This document shows positions 24,447 through 33,597 of a stretch of DNA of 56,233 bases, piece by piece. The stretch comes from Hydrogenophaga sp. (lineage in GTDB: Bacteria > Pseudomonadota > Gammaproteobacteria > Burkholderiales > Burkholderiaceae_C). Position 1 is the first letter of the stretch. Each line of letters opens with the position of its first letter. The DNA is taken from assembly GCF_018780075.1 (NCBI RefSeq), contig NZ_JADMKB010000059.1, positions 1 through 56,233 of the forward strand, given 5' to 3'. The position numbers and the translations under genes were made by a program. The notes under the pieces were generated by a model, which had not been told where the DNA came from, did not search any database, and was given only the letters and a program-made list of their open reading frames with translations.

Positions 24447-26909
24447 ATGAAGAAATCCAAATTGGTGATGGTGGGCAACGGCATGGCCGGTGTGCGCACG
24501 CTCGAAGAGCTGCTGAAGATCGCGCCCGAGTTCTACGACATCACCGTCTTCGGCGCGGAGCCACACCCCAACTACAACCGCATCCTGCTCTCGCCGGTGC
24601 TCGCGGGTGAGCAGACGCTGGACGAGATCGTGCTCAACGACTGGGCCTGGTACACCGAGAACGGCGTCACGCTGCACGCAGGCAAGACCGTGACCGAGGT
24701 GGACCGCATCAAGCGCATCGTGCGCGCCACGGATGCGGACGGCAGCGTGATCGAGGCACCGTACGACCGCCTCATCATGGCCACCGGCTCCAACCCCTTC
24801 ATGCTGCCGCTGCCCGGCAAGGATCTGCAAGGCGTGCTGGCCTACCGCGACATCGCCGACACGCAGGCCATGATCGACGCAGCCACCAAATACAAACACG
24901 CGGTCGTCATCGGCGGCGGCCTGCTCGGCCTGGAAGCGGCCAACGGGCTGATGAAGCGCGGCATGACGGTGAGCGTGGTGCACGTGGCGCCCTGGCTCAT
25001 GGAGCGCCAGCTCGACGACGTGGCGGGCAAGCTGCTGCAGCAGTCGCTGGAGACGCGCGGCATGAAATTCCTGATCGGCGCGCAGACGCAGGAGCTGGTG
25101 GGCAACGAAGAAGGCCGCGTGAAGGCGATCCGCTTCAAGGACGGCACCGAGCTGCCCGCCGACCTGGTGGTGATGGCCGTGGGCATCCGCCCCAACACCG
25201 CGCTGGCCGAGAGCATGCGCCTGCACGTGAACAAGGGCATCGTGGTCAGCGACACGCTGCAGACCGTGACCGACCCGCGCATCTACGCGGTGGGCGAATG
25301 CGCGGCGCACCGCGGCATCGCCTACGGCCTGGTGGCGCCGCTGTTCGAGCAGGGCAAGGTGCTGGCCACGCACCTGGCCGAGTTCGGCATCGGCCGCTAC
25401 ACCGGCTCGCTCACATCGACCAAGCTCAAGGTCACGGGCATCGACCTCTTCAGCGCCGGCAACTTCACCGGCGGTGACGACACCGAAGAGATCGTGATGA
25501 GCGACCCCTCGGGCGGCGTCTACAAGAAGCTGGTGATCCAGGGCGACAAGCTGATCGGCGCCTGCCTCTACGGCGACACGGTGGACGGCAGCTGGTACTT
25601 CAAGCTGCTGCGCGACGGCCGCAGCGTGGCCGACATCCGAGACAAGCTGATGTTTGGCGAGAGCAACATCGGCGACGTGGGTCACCAGGGCCAGAGCAAG
25701 GCCGCCGCCATGAAAGACAGCGACGAGGTCTGCGGCTGCAACGGCGTGACCAAGGGCACCATCTGCAAGGCGATCCGCGACAAGGGCCTGTTCACCCTGG
25801 ACGAGGTCAAGAAACACACCAAGGCCAGCGCGTCCTGCGGCTCCTGCACCGGCCTGGTCGAGCAGATCCTGATGTTCACCGCCGGCGGCGACTACTCGGC
25901 CACGCCCAAGCTCAAGGCCATGTGCGGCTGCACCGACCACGGCCACGAGGCGGTGCGCGAAGCGATCCGCACCCCGCTGCCCGATGGCAGCAAACTGCTC
26001 ACCACCAGCGCCGTGTTCACCCACCTGGGCTGGAAGACGCCCAACGGTTGCGCCAGCTGCCGCCCGGCCATCAACTACTACCTGATCAGCACCTGGCCCA
26101 AGGAGGCGAAGGACGATCCGCAGAGCCGCTACATCAACGAGCGCTCGCACGCCAACATCCAGAAAGACGGCACGTATTCGGTGATCCCGCGCATGTGGGG
26201 CGGCGAGACCACGGCCGACGAGCTGCGCCGCATCGCCGACGCGGTGGACAAGTACAACATCCCCACCGTCAAGGTCACGGGCGGACAGCGCATCGACCTG
26301 CTGGGCGTGAAGAAGGAAGACCTCGTCAACGTCTGGAAAGACATCGGCATGCCGTCGGGCCACGCGTACGCGAAAGCCCTGCGCACGGTGAAGACCTGCG
26401 TGGGCAGCGAGTGGTGCCGCATGGGCACGCAGGACAGCACCCAGATGGGCAAGGACCTGGAGAAAGCCATGTGGCGCATGTACGCGCCGCACAAGGTGAA
26501 GTTCGCCGTGTCGGGCTGCCCGCGCAACTGCGCCGAGGCCGGCATCAAGGACGTGGGCATCATCGGCGTGGACTCGGGCTGGGAGATGTACATCGCCGGC
26601 AACGGCGGCATCAAGACCGAGGTGGCGCACTTCTTCGTGAAGCTCAAGACCGCCGAAGAGGTGATGGAGTACACCGGCGCCTTCATGGAGCTGTACCGCA
26701 CCGAGGGCTGGTACCTGGAGCGCACGGTGCACTACATCAACCGCGTGGGCCTGGACCATGTGAAAAAGCGCATCCTGGACGACGCCGCCGGCCGCAAGGC
26801 GCTGTGGGAACGCCTGCAGTTCGCGCTCGACGGCGAGCCCGATCCGTGGTTCGACTTCAAGGAAGCGGCCGTGGACACGCGCCAGTTCATCCCCCTCGTG
26901 CCCGCCTGA
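24447..26909 (+). CDS. nirB: Assimilatory nitrite reductase (NADH) large subunit
   Basis: 820 residues, soluble. Reduces nitrite to ammonium with NADH, working with NirD. The N-terminal part binds FAD and NADH (LVMVGNGMAGVRTLEEL; VVIGGGLLGLEAANGL), followed by two BFD-like [2Fe-2S] regions (CGCNGVTKGTICKAI with CGSCTGL, about 429-480; MCGCTDHGHEAVREAIR near 492), then the sulfite/nitrite reductase ferredoxin half and the siroheme/[4Fe-4S] site (CVGSEWC near 651-657, SGCPRNCAEAG near 690-696). CAGGAG lies ten bases before the ATG. First gene of an operon; the next gene starts 11 bases on. Siroheme would come from the cobA product of the same operon. Confidence 0.96.
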   Translation: MKKSKLVMVGNGMAGVRTLEELLKIAPEFYDITVFGAEPHPNYNRILLSPVLAGEQTLDEIVLNDWAWYTENGVTLHAGKTVTEVDRIKRIVRATDADGSVIEAPYDRLIMATGSNPFMLPLPGKDLQGVLAYRDIADTQAMIDAATKYKHAVVIGGGLLGLEAANGLMKRGMTVSVVHVAPWLMERQLDDVAGKLLQQSLETRGMKFLIGAQTQELVGNEEGRVKAIRFKDGTELPADLVVMAVGIRPNTALAESMRLHVNKGIVVSDTLQTVTDPRIYAVGECAAHRGIAYGLVAPLFEQGKVLATHLAEFGIGRYTGSLTSTKLKVTGIDLFSAGNFTGGDDTEEIVMSDPSGGVYKKLVIQGDKLIGACLYGDTVDGSWYFKLLRDGRSVADIRDKLMFGESNIGDVGHQGQSKAAAMKDSDEVCGCNGVTKGTICKAIRDKGLFTLDEVKKHTKASASCGSCTGLVEQILMFTAGGDYSATPKLKAMCGCTDHGHEAVREAIRTPLPDGSKLLTTSAVFTHLGWKTPNGCASCRPAINYYLISTWPKEAKDDPQSRYINERSHANIQKDGTYSVIPRMWGGETTADELRRIADAVDKYNIPTVKVTGGQRIDLLGVKKEDLVNVWKDIGMPSGHAYAKALRTVKTCVGSEWCRMGTQDSTQMGKDLEKAMWRMYAPHKVKFAVSGCPRNCAEAGIKDVGIIGVDSGWEMYIAGNGGIKTEVAHFFVKLKTAEEVMEYTGAFMELYRTEGWYLERTVHYINRVGLDHVKKRILDDAAGRKALWERLQFALDGEPDPWFDFKEAAVDTRQFIPLVPA

Positions 26910-26920
26910 GGAGGGTCGCC

Positions 26921-27703
26921 ATGCAACGCCGACATCTGATGATCCTGGCCGCTGCGGCCGCCACCACGGGCGTTCAAGCCCAGGTGGTGGACCTCAACGA
27001 CGCCATCAACAAGGCCGGTCGCCAGCGCATGCTCTCGCAGCGCATGGGCAAGGCCTGGCTGGCGCTCGTGCACAAGACCGAAAGCGCCGCCGCACAGGTG
27101 GTGCTCGACAGGTCGATGGCCCTGTTCGACCGCCAGCTCGTCGAGCTCAAGGCCTACGCGCCCTCGAACGACATCCGCGACACCTACATCAAGCTCGAAG
27201 GCGCCTGGAGCGACTACAAGACCGCGCTCGTGGGTGCCGCGCCGGGCAAGCCGGGCGCGGCCGCCGTGCTGCAGGCCGATGCCCGCGTGCTGGCGCTGGC
27301 CCACCAGGGCACGGTGCAATACGAAGCCGCCTCGGGCCGCCCGGTGGGCAAGCTGGTCAACGTGGCGGGCCGCCAGCGCATGCTGTCGCAGCGCATGGCC
27401 AAGTTCTACTTCGCCGCCACGCTGCCGGTGGATGCCCAGACCGCCAGCGCCGAGATCGGCAAGGCCCGCACCGAGTTCCTGGGCGCCATGGAGCTGCTGC
27501 GCAAAGCCCCCGAGGCGACCGACCGCATCCGCACGGAACTGCAGCTGGCCGACGGCCAGTGGTTCTTCTTCGACCAGGCCCTGCAGCGCATGCAAAGCGC
27601 CGGCGCCGCCGCCAAGCCCTTGTCCGACGTGTTCGTGACGAGCGAAAACCTGTTGAGCGTGATGGACCGTGTGACCGGTCTGTACGCCGCCATCACCACC
27701 TGA
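26921..27703 (+). CDS. Periplasmic PilJ/NarX-like sensor-domain protein
   Basis: 260 residues. A short signal peptide (residues 1-20, ending VQA) is followed by two helical PilJ-type repeats, each with the P-box-like motif: INKAGRQRMLSQR (29-41) and VNVAGRQRMLSQR (146-158). The same motif is in the ANTAR regulator. There is no membrane helix after the signal and no output domain, so it is probably a free periplasmic protein. In the nirB operon, 11 bases after nirB and 10 before nirD, it could bind nitrate or nitrite for uptake or sensing. No ligand is proven. Confidence 0.8.
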   Translation: MQRRHLMILAAAAATTGVQAQVVDLNDAINKAGRQRMLSQRMGKAWLALVHKTESAAAQVVLDRSMALFDRQLVELKAYAPSNDIRDTYIKLEGAWSDYKTALVGAAPGKPGAAAVLQADARVLALAHQGTVQYEAASGRPVGKLVNVAGRQRMLSQRMAKFYFAATLPVDAQTASAEIGKARTEFLGAMELLRKAPEATDRIRTELQLADGQWFFFDQALQRMQSAGAAAKPLSDVFVTSENLLSVMDRVTGLYAAITT

Positions 27704-27713
27704 GGACCCTGAC

Positions 27714-28097
27714 ATGAACCAATGGAAAGCCATCTGCCGCGTTGAAGACATCCCCGTGCTCGGCTCGCGCCGCGTGGCGCGCGACCAGGGCCTCGATGTC
27801 GCCGTGTTCCGCAACGACCAGGACGAGGTGTTTGCCCTGCTCGACCGCTGCCCGCACAAGGGCGGCCCGCTCTCGCAAGGCATCGTGTTCGGCACCAGCG
27901 TGGCCTGCCCGCTGCACAACTGGACCATCGGCCTGTGCACCGGCCAGGCCGCCGCACCCGACGAAGGCTGCACGCCGAAGTTCACCGTGAAGGTGGAAGA
28001 CGGCCAGGTGTTCCTGGACGCGAACGAACTGGCCACGCAGGCCACCGACCTGACCCGCCCCATCGCCGGCCCCGCCCGACGCACCACCTGCGCCTGA
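27714..28097 (+). CDS. nirD: Nitrite reductase (NADH) small subunit
   Basis: 127 residues, a Rieske-like fold. Both motif boxes are complete: CPHKGGPLSQGIV near residue 46 and CPLHNWTI near 66, so a [2Fe-2S] cluster may be bound, in contrast to some NirD proteins that lack the ligands. It partners NirB in reducing nitrite to ammonium in the cytoplasm. ATG at 27714 is ten bases after the previous stop. Tight spacing to nasA (8 bases) supports one mRNA. Confidence 0.93.
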   Translation: MNQWKAICRVEDIPVLGSRRVARDQGLDVAVFRNDQDEVFALLDRCPHKGGPLSQGIVFGTSVACPLHNWTIGLCTGQAAAPDEGCTPKFTVKVEDGQVFLDANELATQATDLTRPIAGPARRTTCA

Positions 28098-28105
28098 GAA
28101 CCACC

Positions 28106-30895
28106 ATGGAACCCTCTGTCACCCGATCAACATGCCCCTACTGCGGGGTGGGCTGCGGCGTGCTCATCGAAACCGAGGGCCAGCAGATCACCGGCGTGCG
28201 CGGTGACCCGGACCACCCGGCCAACTTCGGCAAACTCTGCACCAAGGGCACGACGCTGCACCTCACGGCCACGCCCGAGCTGACGCGCCAGACCCGGCTG
28301 CTGCAGCCGCTGCAGCGCCTGACCCGCAAAGCCGCGCCCACGCCGCTGGGCTGGGACGCGGCGCTGGACCTGGCCACCGGCCGCTTCGCGAAAACCATCG
28401 CCACGCACGGCCCCGATGCCGTGGGCTTCTACATCAGCGGCCAGCTGCTGACCGAGGACTACTACGTCTTCAACAAGCTGGCCAAGGGCCTGATCGGCAC
28501 CAACAACGTGGACACCAACTCGCGCCTGTGCATGAGCAGCGCGGTGGCGGGCTACAAGGCCACGCTGGGCGCCGACGCGCCGCCCGCCTGCTACGACGAC
28601 GTGAACCACGCGCAGTGCCTGTTCATCGTCGGCAGCAATGCGGCCTATGCCCACCCGGTGCTGTTCCGCCGCATCGAGGAAGCGAAGAAAAAGAACCCCG
28701 GCATGAAGGTGATCGTGGCCGACCCGCGCCGCACCGACACCGCCGAACTGGCCGACCTGTTCCTGCCCATCCAGCCCGGCAGCGACGTGATGCTGTTCCA
28801 CGGCCTGTTGCACATCATGCTGTGGGAAGGCTGGATCAACGCCGACTACATCGCCGAGCACACCACGGGCTTCGACGGGCTCAAGGCGCTGGTGCGCGAG
28901 TGCACACCCGAACAGGTGGCGCAGGTCTGCGGTGTGCCCAAGGAAGACCTGTTCACCGCCGCCCAGTGGTTCGCCACCTCACCCGCCACGCTCAGCCTGT
29001 ACTGCCAGGGCCTGAACCAGAGCAGCAGCGGCACGGCGAAAAACGCGACCCTGATCAACCTGCACCTGGCCACCGGCCAGATCGGCAAACCCGGCGCCGG
29101 CCCCTTCAGCCTGACCGGCCAGCCCAACGCCATGGGCGGGCGCGAAGTGGGTGGCCTGGCCAACCTGCTCAGCGCCCACCGCGACCTGGCCAACCCGCAG
29201 CACCGCGCCGAAGTGGCCGCGCTCTGGGGCGTGCCCTCGGTGCCCGAGAAGCCGGGCAAGAGCGCGGTGGAGATGTTCCAGGCCGCGGCCGACGGCGAGA
29301 TCAAGGCGCTGTGGATCGCCTGCACCAACCCGGCGCAGTCCATGCCCGACCAGGCCACCGTGCGCCGCGCGCTGGAGCGCGCCGAGTTCGTGGTGGTGCA
29401 GGAGGCCTACGCCACCGCCGCCACCTGCGACTGGGCCGACCTGCTGCTGCCCGCCACCACCTGGGGCGAGAAAGAAGGCACGGTCACCAACAGCGAACGC
29501 CGCATCAGCCGCGTGCGCGCCGCGATCCCCGCGCCCGGCGTGGCCCGGCACGACTGGCGGATCGTGGTGGATTTCGCGCAACGGCTCGAAGCCACGCTGC
29601 GGCCCGGCCAGCCCACGCTGTTCCCCTACCCCGACGCCGAGTCCATCTGGCTCGAACACCGCGAGTCCACCCGGGGCCGCGACCTCGACATCACCGGTCT
29701 GTCGTACGCCATGCTGGAGAGCGAAGGCCCGCAACAATGGCCGCTGCGCGAAGGCGACACGCAAGGCAAGACCCGCCTCTACGCCGACGGCGTGTTCCCC
29801 ACCGCCGACGGCAAGGCCCGCTTCGCGGCCCTGCCCTTCCGCCCGCTGGCCGAGCCGCGCGAATCGCGGTTTCCGTTCTCGCTCACCACCGGCCGCCTGC
29901 GTGACCAGTGGCACGGCATGACTCGCACCGGCACGCTCGGTCGCCTGTTCGGCCACGTGGCCGAGCCCACGGTGCAGATGCACCCGCAGGACATGGAGCG
30001 CCGCGGCCTCACCGAGGGCGACCTGGTGCACGTGACCAGCAAGCGAGGCTCCATCGTGCTGCCGGTGCAGGCCAGCAAAGAGACCGGCCTGTCGCAGGCT
30101 TTCATCGCCATGCACTGGGGCGCGGAGTACCTGAGCGGGCGCAGCAGCATGGGCGAGCCGCTGGCGGGCGTGAACGCGCTCACCACCTCGGCCTACTGCC
30201 CCACCTCCAAACAGCCCGAGCTCAAGCACGCGGCGGTCAAGATCCTCAAGGCCGAGCTGCCCTGGAGCCTGCTGGCCGTGGCCTGGCTGCCGGCCGACCG
30301 CGCGCTCGCCGCGCAGGCCGAGCTGCGCGCGCTCATGCCCTCGTTCGAATTCGCGGCCTGCGTGCCGTTCGGTCGCGAGCGCACCGGCGTGCTGTTCCGC
30401 GCCGCCGCGCACGAGGCGCCCGACGTGGCCACGGTCGAACGCATCGAACGCCTGCTCGGCCTGGGCGGCACCGACGCACTGCGCTACGTGGACAAGCGCC
30501 TGGGCCAGCGCCGCACCGCGCGCCTGCTGCGCACGGAAGGCGCCACCCGGCTCGAAGGGTTTGTGCTCGCGGGCGACGTGCGCGCCGAGGCCTGGATCAA
30601 GCCGCTGCTGCAGGATGAGCTGCCCGCCGAGGCCTACGGCCGCCTGCTGCTGATGCCCGGCGCCAAGGCACCGGTGGCGGTCGTGGCCCGGGGCAAGCAG
30701 GTCTGCACCTGCTTCAACGTGAGCGCGGACGACATCGGCGCCCACCTCAAGACCAGCCGGGGCAGCGACGACCAGCGCCTGGCCGCGCTGCAGGGCAGCC
30801 TGAAGTGCGGCACCAACTGCGGCTCCTGCATCCCCGAGCTGCGGCGCCTGGTGCGCGCCCAGCCGGCCACCGGGCACGCGCTGCAGGTCGCCTGA
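28106..30895 (+). CDS. nasA: Assimilatory nitrate reductase catalytic subunit
   Basis: 929 residues. N-terminal [4Fe-4S] site: Cys10, Cys13, Cys17 (CPYCGVGC) and a fourth Cys near 47 (GKLCTKGT). The molybdopterin guanine dinucleotide domains follow, with the motif GSNAAYAHPVLFRRIEEAK and a SSGTAKNATLINLHLATGQIGKPGAGPF segment (shown in part). A BFD-like [2Fe-2S] domain closes the protein (VCTCFNVSADDI with CGTNCGSC, about 866-910), as in Klebsiella NasA. It reduces nitrate to nitrite in the cytoplasm; electrons would come from an NADH or ferredoxin partner not seen here. ATG at 28106 is eight bases after nirD. Confidence 0.95.
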   Translation: MEPSVTRSTCPYCGVGCGVLIETEGQQITGVRGDPDHPANFGKLCTKGTTLHLTATPELTRQTRLLQPLQRLTRKAAPTPLGWDAALDLATGRFAKTIATHGPDAVGFYISGQLLTEDYYVFNKLAKGLIGTNNVDTNSRLCMSSAVAGYKATLGADAPPACYDDVNHAQCLFIVGSNAAYAHPVLFRRIEEAKKKNPGMKVIVADPRRTDTAELADLFLPIQPGSDVMLFHGLLHIMLWEGWINADYIAEHTTGFDGLKALVRECTPEQVAQVCGVPKEDLFTAAQWFATSPATLSLYCQGLNQSSSGTAKNATLINLHLATGQIGKPGAGPFSLTGQPNAMGGREVGGLANLLSAHRDLANPQHRAEVAALWGVPSVPEKPGKSAVEMFQAAADGEIKALWIACTNPAQSMPDQATVRRALERAEFVVVQEAYATAATCDWADLLLPATTWGEKEGTVTNSERRISRVRAAIPAPGVARHDWRIVVDFAQRLEATLRPGQPTLFPYPDAESIWLEHRESTRGRDLDITGLSYAMLESEGPQQWPLREGDTQGKTRLYADGVFPTADGKARFAALPFRPLAEPRESRFPFSLTTGRLRDQWHGMTRTGTLGRLFGHVAEPTVQMHPQDMERRGLTEGDLVHVTSKRGSIVLPVQASKETGLSQAFIAMHWGAEYLSGRSSMGEPLAGVNALTTSAYCPTSKQPELKHAAVKILKAELPWSLLAVAWLPADRALAAQAELRALMPSFEFAACVPFGRERTGVLFRAAAHEAPDVATVERIERLLGLGGTDALRYVDKRLGQRRTARLLRTEGATRLEGFVLAGDVRAEAWIKPLLQDELPAEAYGRLLLMPGAKAPVAVVARGKQVCTCFNVSADDIGAHLKTSRGSDDQRLAALQGSLKCGTNCGSCIPELRRLVRAQPATGHALQVA

Positions 30896-30948
30896 CGGGC
30901 CAACGGCATATCACCCGAAGTCATGTGCCTTGCTGGACAATCGCGCCC

Positions 30949-31896
30949 ATGAGCATCAGTCACTACATCAAAGAGATCGGGCGCGGCAAAGACGGTGCCC
31001 GCTCCCTCCACCGCGCCCAAGCCACCGACCTGTTCGGCCAGGTGCTTGACGGCACCGTCACCGACCTGGAGATCGGCGGCTTCTGCCTGGCCATGCGCAT
31101 CAAGGGCGAAACGCCCGAAGAGATGGCGGGCTTCCTCGACGCCGCGCACGCCCGCCTCCAGCGCGTGCCCCACAACGGCCTCACCACCGTGGTGCTGCCC
31201 AGCTACAACGGTGCGCGCAAGCTGCCGGTGCTCACCCCGCTGCTGGCCCTGCTGCTGGCGCGCGAGGGCGCGGCGGTGCTGGTGCACGGCACCGCCACCG
31301 AAGACAAACGCATCACCAGCGAAGCGGTGTTCGCCGCGCTGGGCCACCCCGCCGCCGCCGAGGCAGACACCCTGCAGGCCGGCGACTGCGCTTACCTGCC
31401 CACCGAGGTGCTGAGCCCCGGCCTGAAGCGCCTGCTCGACGTGCGCCGCGCCGTCGGCCTGCGCAACCCGGCGCACAGCCTGGTCAAGCTCATGAACCCC
31501 TGCGAGGGCCCGGCGCTGATCGTCGGCAGCTACACCCACCCCGAGTACGCGGTGTCGATGGCGCAGACCTTTGCCTTGGTCGGCGCGCACGCGCTGCTGC
31601 TGCGCGGCACCGAAGGCGAGCCCGTGGCCGACGCCCGCCGCACGCCGCAGATGGACGCCTTCCGCGACGGTGAGCGCCACCTGCTGCAGGCCGCGCAAGA
31701 GGGCTCGCTCGCGAGCCTGCCCGAACTGCCGCGCGAGGTCGACGCGGCCAGCACCGCCGCCTACATCCGCGACGTGCTCGACGGCCGCAAGCCCGTGCCC
31801 ACGCCGATCGCGCTGCAGGTGGCACACATCCTGCAAGAGTTGCAGCGCCAGCCCCACACAGAGACAAACCGCCAACCAGCGGTCAGCCCACCATGA
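30949..31896 (+). CDS. ybiB: DNA-binding protein YbiB, phosphoribosyltransferase-like
   Basis: 315 residues of the YbiB family, which resembles anthranilate phosphoribosyltransferase (TrpD). Visible: an all-helical N-terminal domain (LHRAQATDLFGQVLDGTVTDLE) and the alpha/beta domain. The TrpD glycine-rich loop is replaced by VHGTATEDKRITSE. YbiB of E. coli binds nucleic acids and lacks transferase activity; here the same is assumed. It is 53 bases after nasA and overlaps cobA by four bases (ATGA), so it is part of the nitrite/nitrate operon by position. Confidence 0.88.
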   Translation: MSISHYIKEIGRGKDGARSLHRAQATDLFGQVLDGTVTDLEIGGFCLAMRIKGETPEEMAGFLDAAHARLQRVPHNGLTTVVLPSYNGARKLPVLTPLLALLLAREGAAVLVHGTATEDKRITSEAVFAALGHPAAAEADTLQAGDCAYLPTEVLSPGLKRLLDVRRAVGLRNPAHSLVKLMNPCEGPALIVGSYTHPEYAVSMAQTFALVGAHALLLRGTEGEPVADARRTPQMDAFRDGERHLLQAAQEGSLASLPELPREVDAASTAAYIRDVLDGRKPVPTPIALQVAHILQELQRQPHTETNRQPAVSPP

Positions 31897-32738
31897 ACGC
31901 ACCCGCCACCGTCATCACCTCGCAGACCCAGTTCAACCCCGGCACCGTCACCCTCGTCGGCGCCGGCCCGGGCGACCCGGAACTGCTCACCCTCAAGGCC
32001 GCCCGCGCCATTGCCGCGGCCACCGTGCTGCTGGTGGACGACCTGGTGAGCGAGGCGGTGCTGGTGCATGCGCAGGCCAGCGCCCGCATCGTGAACGTGG
32101 GCAAACGCGGCGGCTGCAAGAGCACGCCGCAGGCCTTCATCGAAAAGCTCATGATCATGGCCGCGCGCGAAGGCGAGGTGGTGGTGCGCTTGAAGGGCGG
32201 CGACCCGTTCATCTTCGGCCGCGGTGGCGAAGAGGTGGAACACCTGCGGGCCGCCGGCATCGAGGTGCAGGTGCTCAACGGCATCACCGCCGGGCTGGCC
32301 GGCCTGACCTCGCTCGGCGCGCCGCTCACGCACCGCGACCACGCGCACGGCGTGGTGTTCATCACCGGCCACGCCAAACCCGGCATCACCCCCGAGTCGC
32401 GCGGCACCGACTGGCAAGCCCTGGCCGCCACCGCGCGCGACGCCAAACTGACGCTGGTGATCTACATGGGCGTGTCCAGCGCCACGCAGATCCAGGCCGA
32501 CCTGCTGACGGGCCTGCCCGCCAGCACGCCGCTGGCCATCATCCAGCACGCCAGCCTGCCGCAGCAGCGCCATGCGGTCACCACGCTGGGCGACCTCACC
32601 ACGACCCTGGCGCACGAAGGCCTGGGCAGCCCGTCGGTGATCGTGGTGGGTGACGTGGTGCGCGGCGTGGCCGCCATCGGCCAGACCGACTCCGAGGGCG
32701 GCGCCACGGACCTGCAGGTCGCGAACGTCCGTTTCTGA
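31893..32738 (+). CDS. cobA: Uroporphyrinogen-III C-methyltransferase
   Basis: 281 residues of SUMT type. Uses S-adenosylmethionine to methylate uroporphyrinogen III at C2 and C7 to precorrin-2, the first step to siroheme. Motifs: VGAGPGDPELLTLKAARAI near the N-terminus, VRLKGGDPFIFGRGGEE in the middle, and GITAGLAGLTSLGAPLTHRDHAHG. It has no CysG dehydrogenase/ferrochelatase part, so another enzyme must finish siroheme. The start ATG overlaps the ybiB stop. Coding with nirB makes sense because NirB needs siroheme. A C-terminal about 30 residues longer than the core is of no known role. Confidence 0.93.
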   Translation: MNAPATVITSQTQFNPGTVTLVGAGPGDPELLTLKAARAIAAATVLLVDDLVSEAVLVHAQASARIVNVGKRGGCKSTPQAFIEKLMIMAAREGEVVVRLKGGDPFIFGRGGEEVEHLRAAGIEVQVLNGITAGLAGLTSLGAPLTHRDHAHGVVFITGHAKPGITPESRGTDWQALAATARDAKLTLVIYMGVSSATQIQADLLTGLPASTPLAIIQHASLPQQRHAVTTLGDLTTTLAHEGLGSPSVIVVGDVVRGVAAIGQTDSEGGATDLQVANVRF

Positions 32739-32747
32739 CCCCACCTT

Positions 32748-32772
32748 GCCCGCCCCCGTCAGGCCGGCGGGC
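32748..32772. terminator. Hairpin between convergent cobA and HxlR genes
   Basis: GCCCGCC (32748-32754) pairs with GGCGGGC (32766-32772). It overlaps the 3' end of the HxlR-type gene. No U-run. Confidence 0.3.
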
Positions 32773-33475
32773 GGGTGTCGCTCACGACCACGGACAAGGG
32801 GCTGCGGCGCGTCTCGGCGAACACGCTGGCGCCCAGCCAGCGCCACAGGCTCTGCGCCTCGTGATGAGCCCCTTCCACGCGCAGGTCCCGGCTGCTCAGC
32901 ACCTCTTGCGGTGAGCGGTCGCCGGTCCAGACCTCGGTCAGCGCCCGCACCGTCGAGTCCACGACCAGGGTGAGTTCGCGGCCGGGGTCGTCTCGGCACA
33001 GATCGGCCGCACCCTCTTCGACCACCAACCACCAGGTTTTTTCGCCCAACCGGGCGTCGCGGAACCGGAAGTGAACCACCACGGCATGGGCCGGGCATTC
33101 GTCCAGGCGCACGAAGCGCCGGATGTCCCACATCAGCAGCCCCGCGTCCAGCTCGTCTTCACGCAGGCGGCGGCCGATCCAGCGCGCGCCCCAGTGGCCC
33201 AGCGCCATGATGATGGGGCGCAGCTCTTCGCCCGCGTCGGTCAGGGCGTACTCCCAGACCTTGCCCACCGCGCTGCGCCGCACCACGCCGATCTCCTCCA
33301 GGTGCCGCAGGCGCTGCGCCAGCAGGCTGGTAGACATGCGCGGAACGCCGCGGTGCAGGTCGTTGAAGCGCCGGCTGCCGCACAGCAGCTCGCGCACCAC
33401 CAGCGGTGTCCAGCGCTCACACAGCGCTTCGGCGCCCCGCGCCACGGTGCAGAACTGGCTGTAGCTGTCCGTCAT
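32759..33475 (-). CDS. HxlR-family transcriptional regulator
   Basis: 238 residues. The N-terminal about 110 residues are an HxlR winged helix (ALCERWTPLVVRELLCGSRRFNDLHRGVPRMSTSLLAQRLRHLEE). The C-terminal about 120 residues have an SCP2-like appearance (VVVHFRFRDAR, ELTLVVDSTVRALTEVWTGD), so a small-molecule pocket is possible. It is divergent from the nitrilase gene, 122 bases away, suggesting it controls the nitrilase and FAD oxidoreductase genes. The effector is unknown. No cysteine near the start matches the quinone-sensing type with certainty. Confidence 0.85.
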   Translation of the reverse strand: MTDSYSQFCTVARGAEALCERWTPLVVRELLCGSRRFNDLHRGVPRMSTSLLAQRLRHLEEIGVVRRSAVGKVWEYALTDAGEELRPIIMALGHWGARWIGRRLREDELDAGLLMWDIRRFVRLDECPAHAVVVHFRFRDARLGEKTWWLVVEEGAADLCRDDPGRELTLVVDSTVRALTEVWTGDRSPQEVLSSRDLRVEGAHHEAQSLWRWLGASVFAETRRSPLSVVVSDTRPPA

Positions 33476-33597
33476 CGGGAGACCCTCGGTTCCGGCTGCT
33501 GGTGGGCAAACGCTTCAGATTCTGGACTGGTCAAACCCGCCTGTCACGCGCAATCTTGGGGCCGTCTCCAGCCCGGAGCGCCCCCAAGGAAGCCGCC

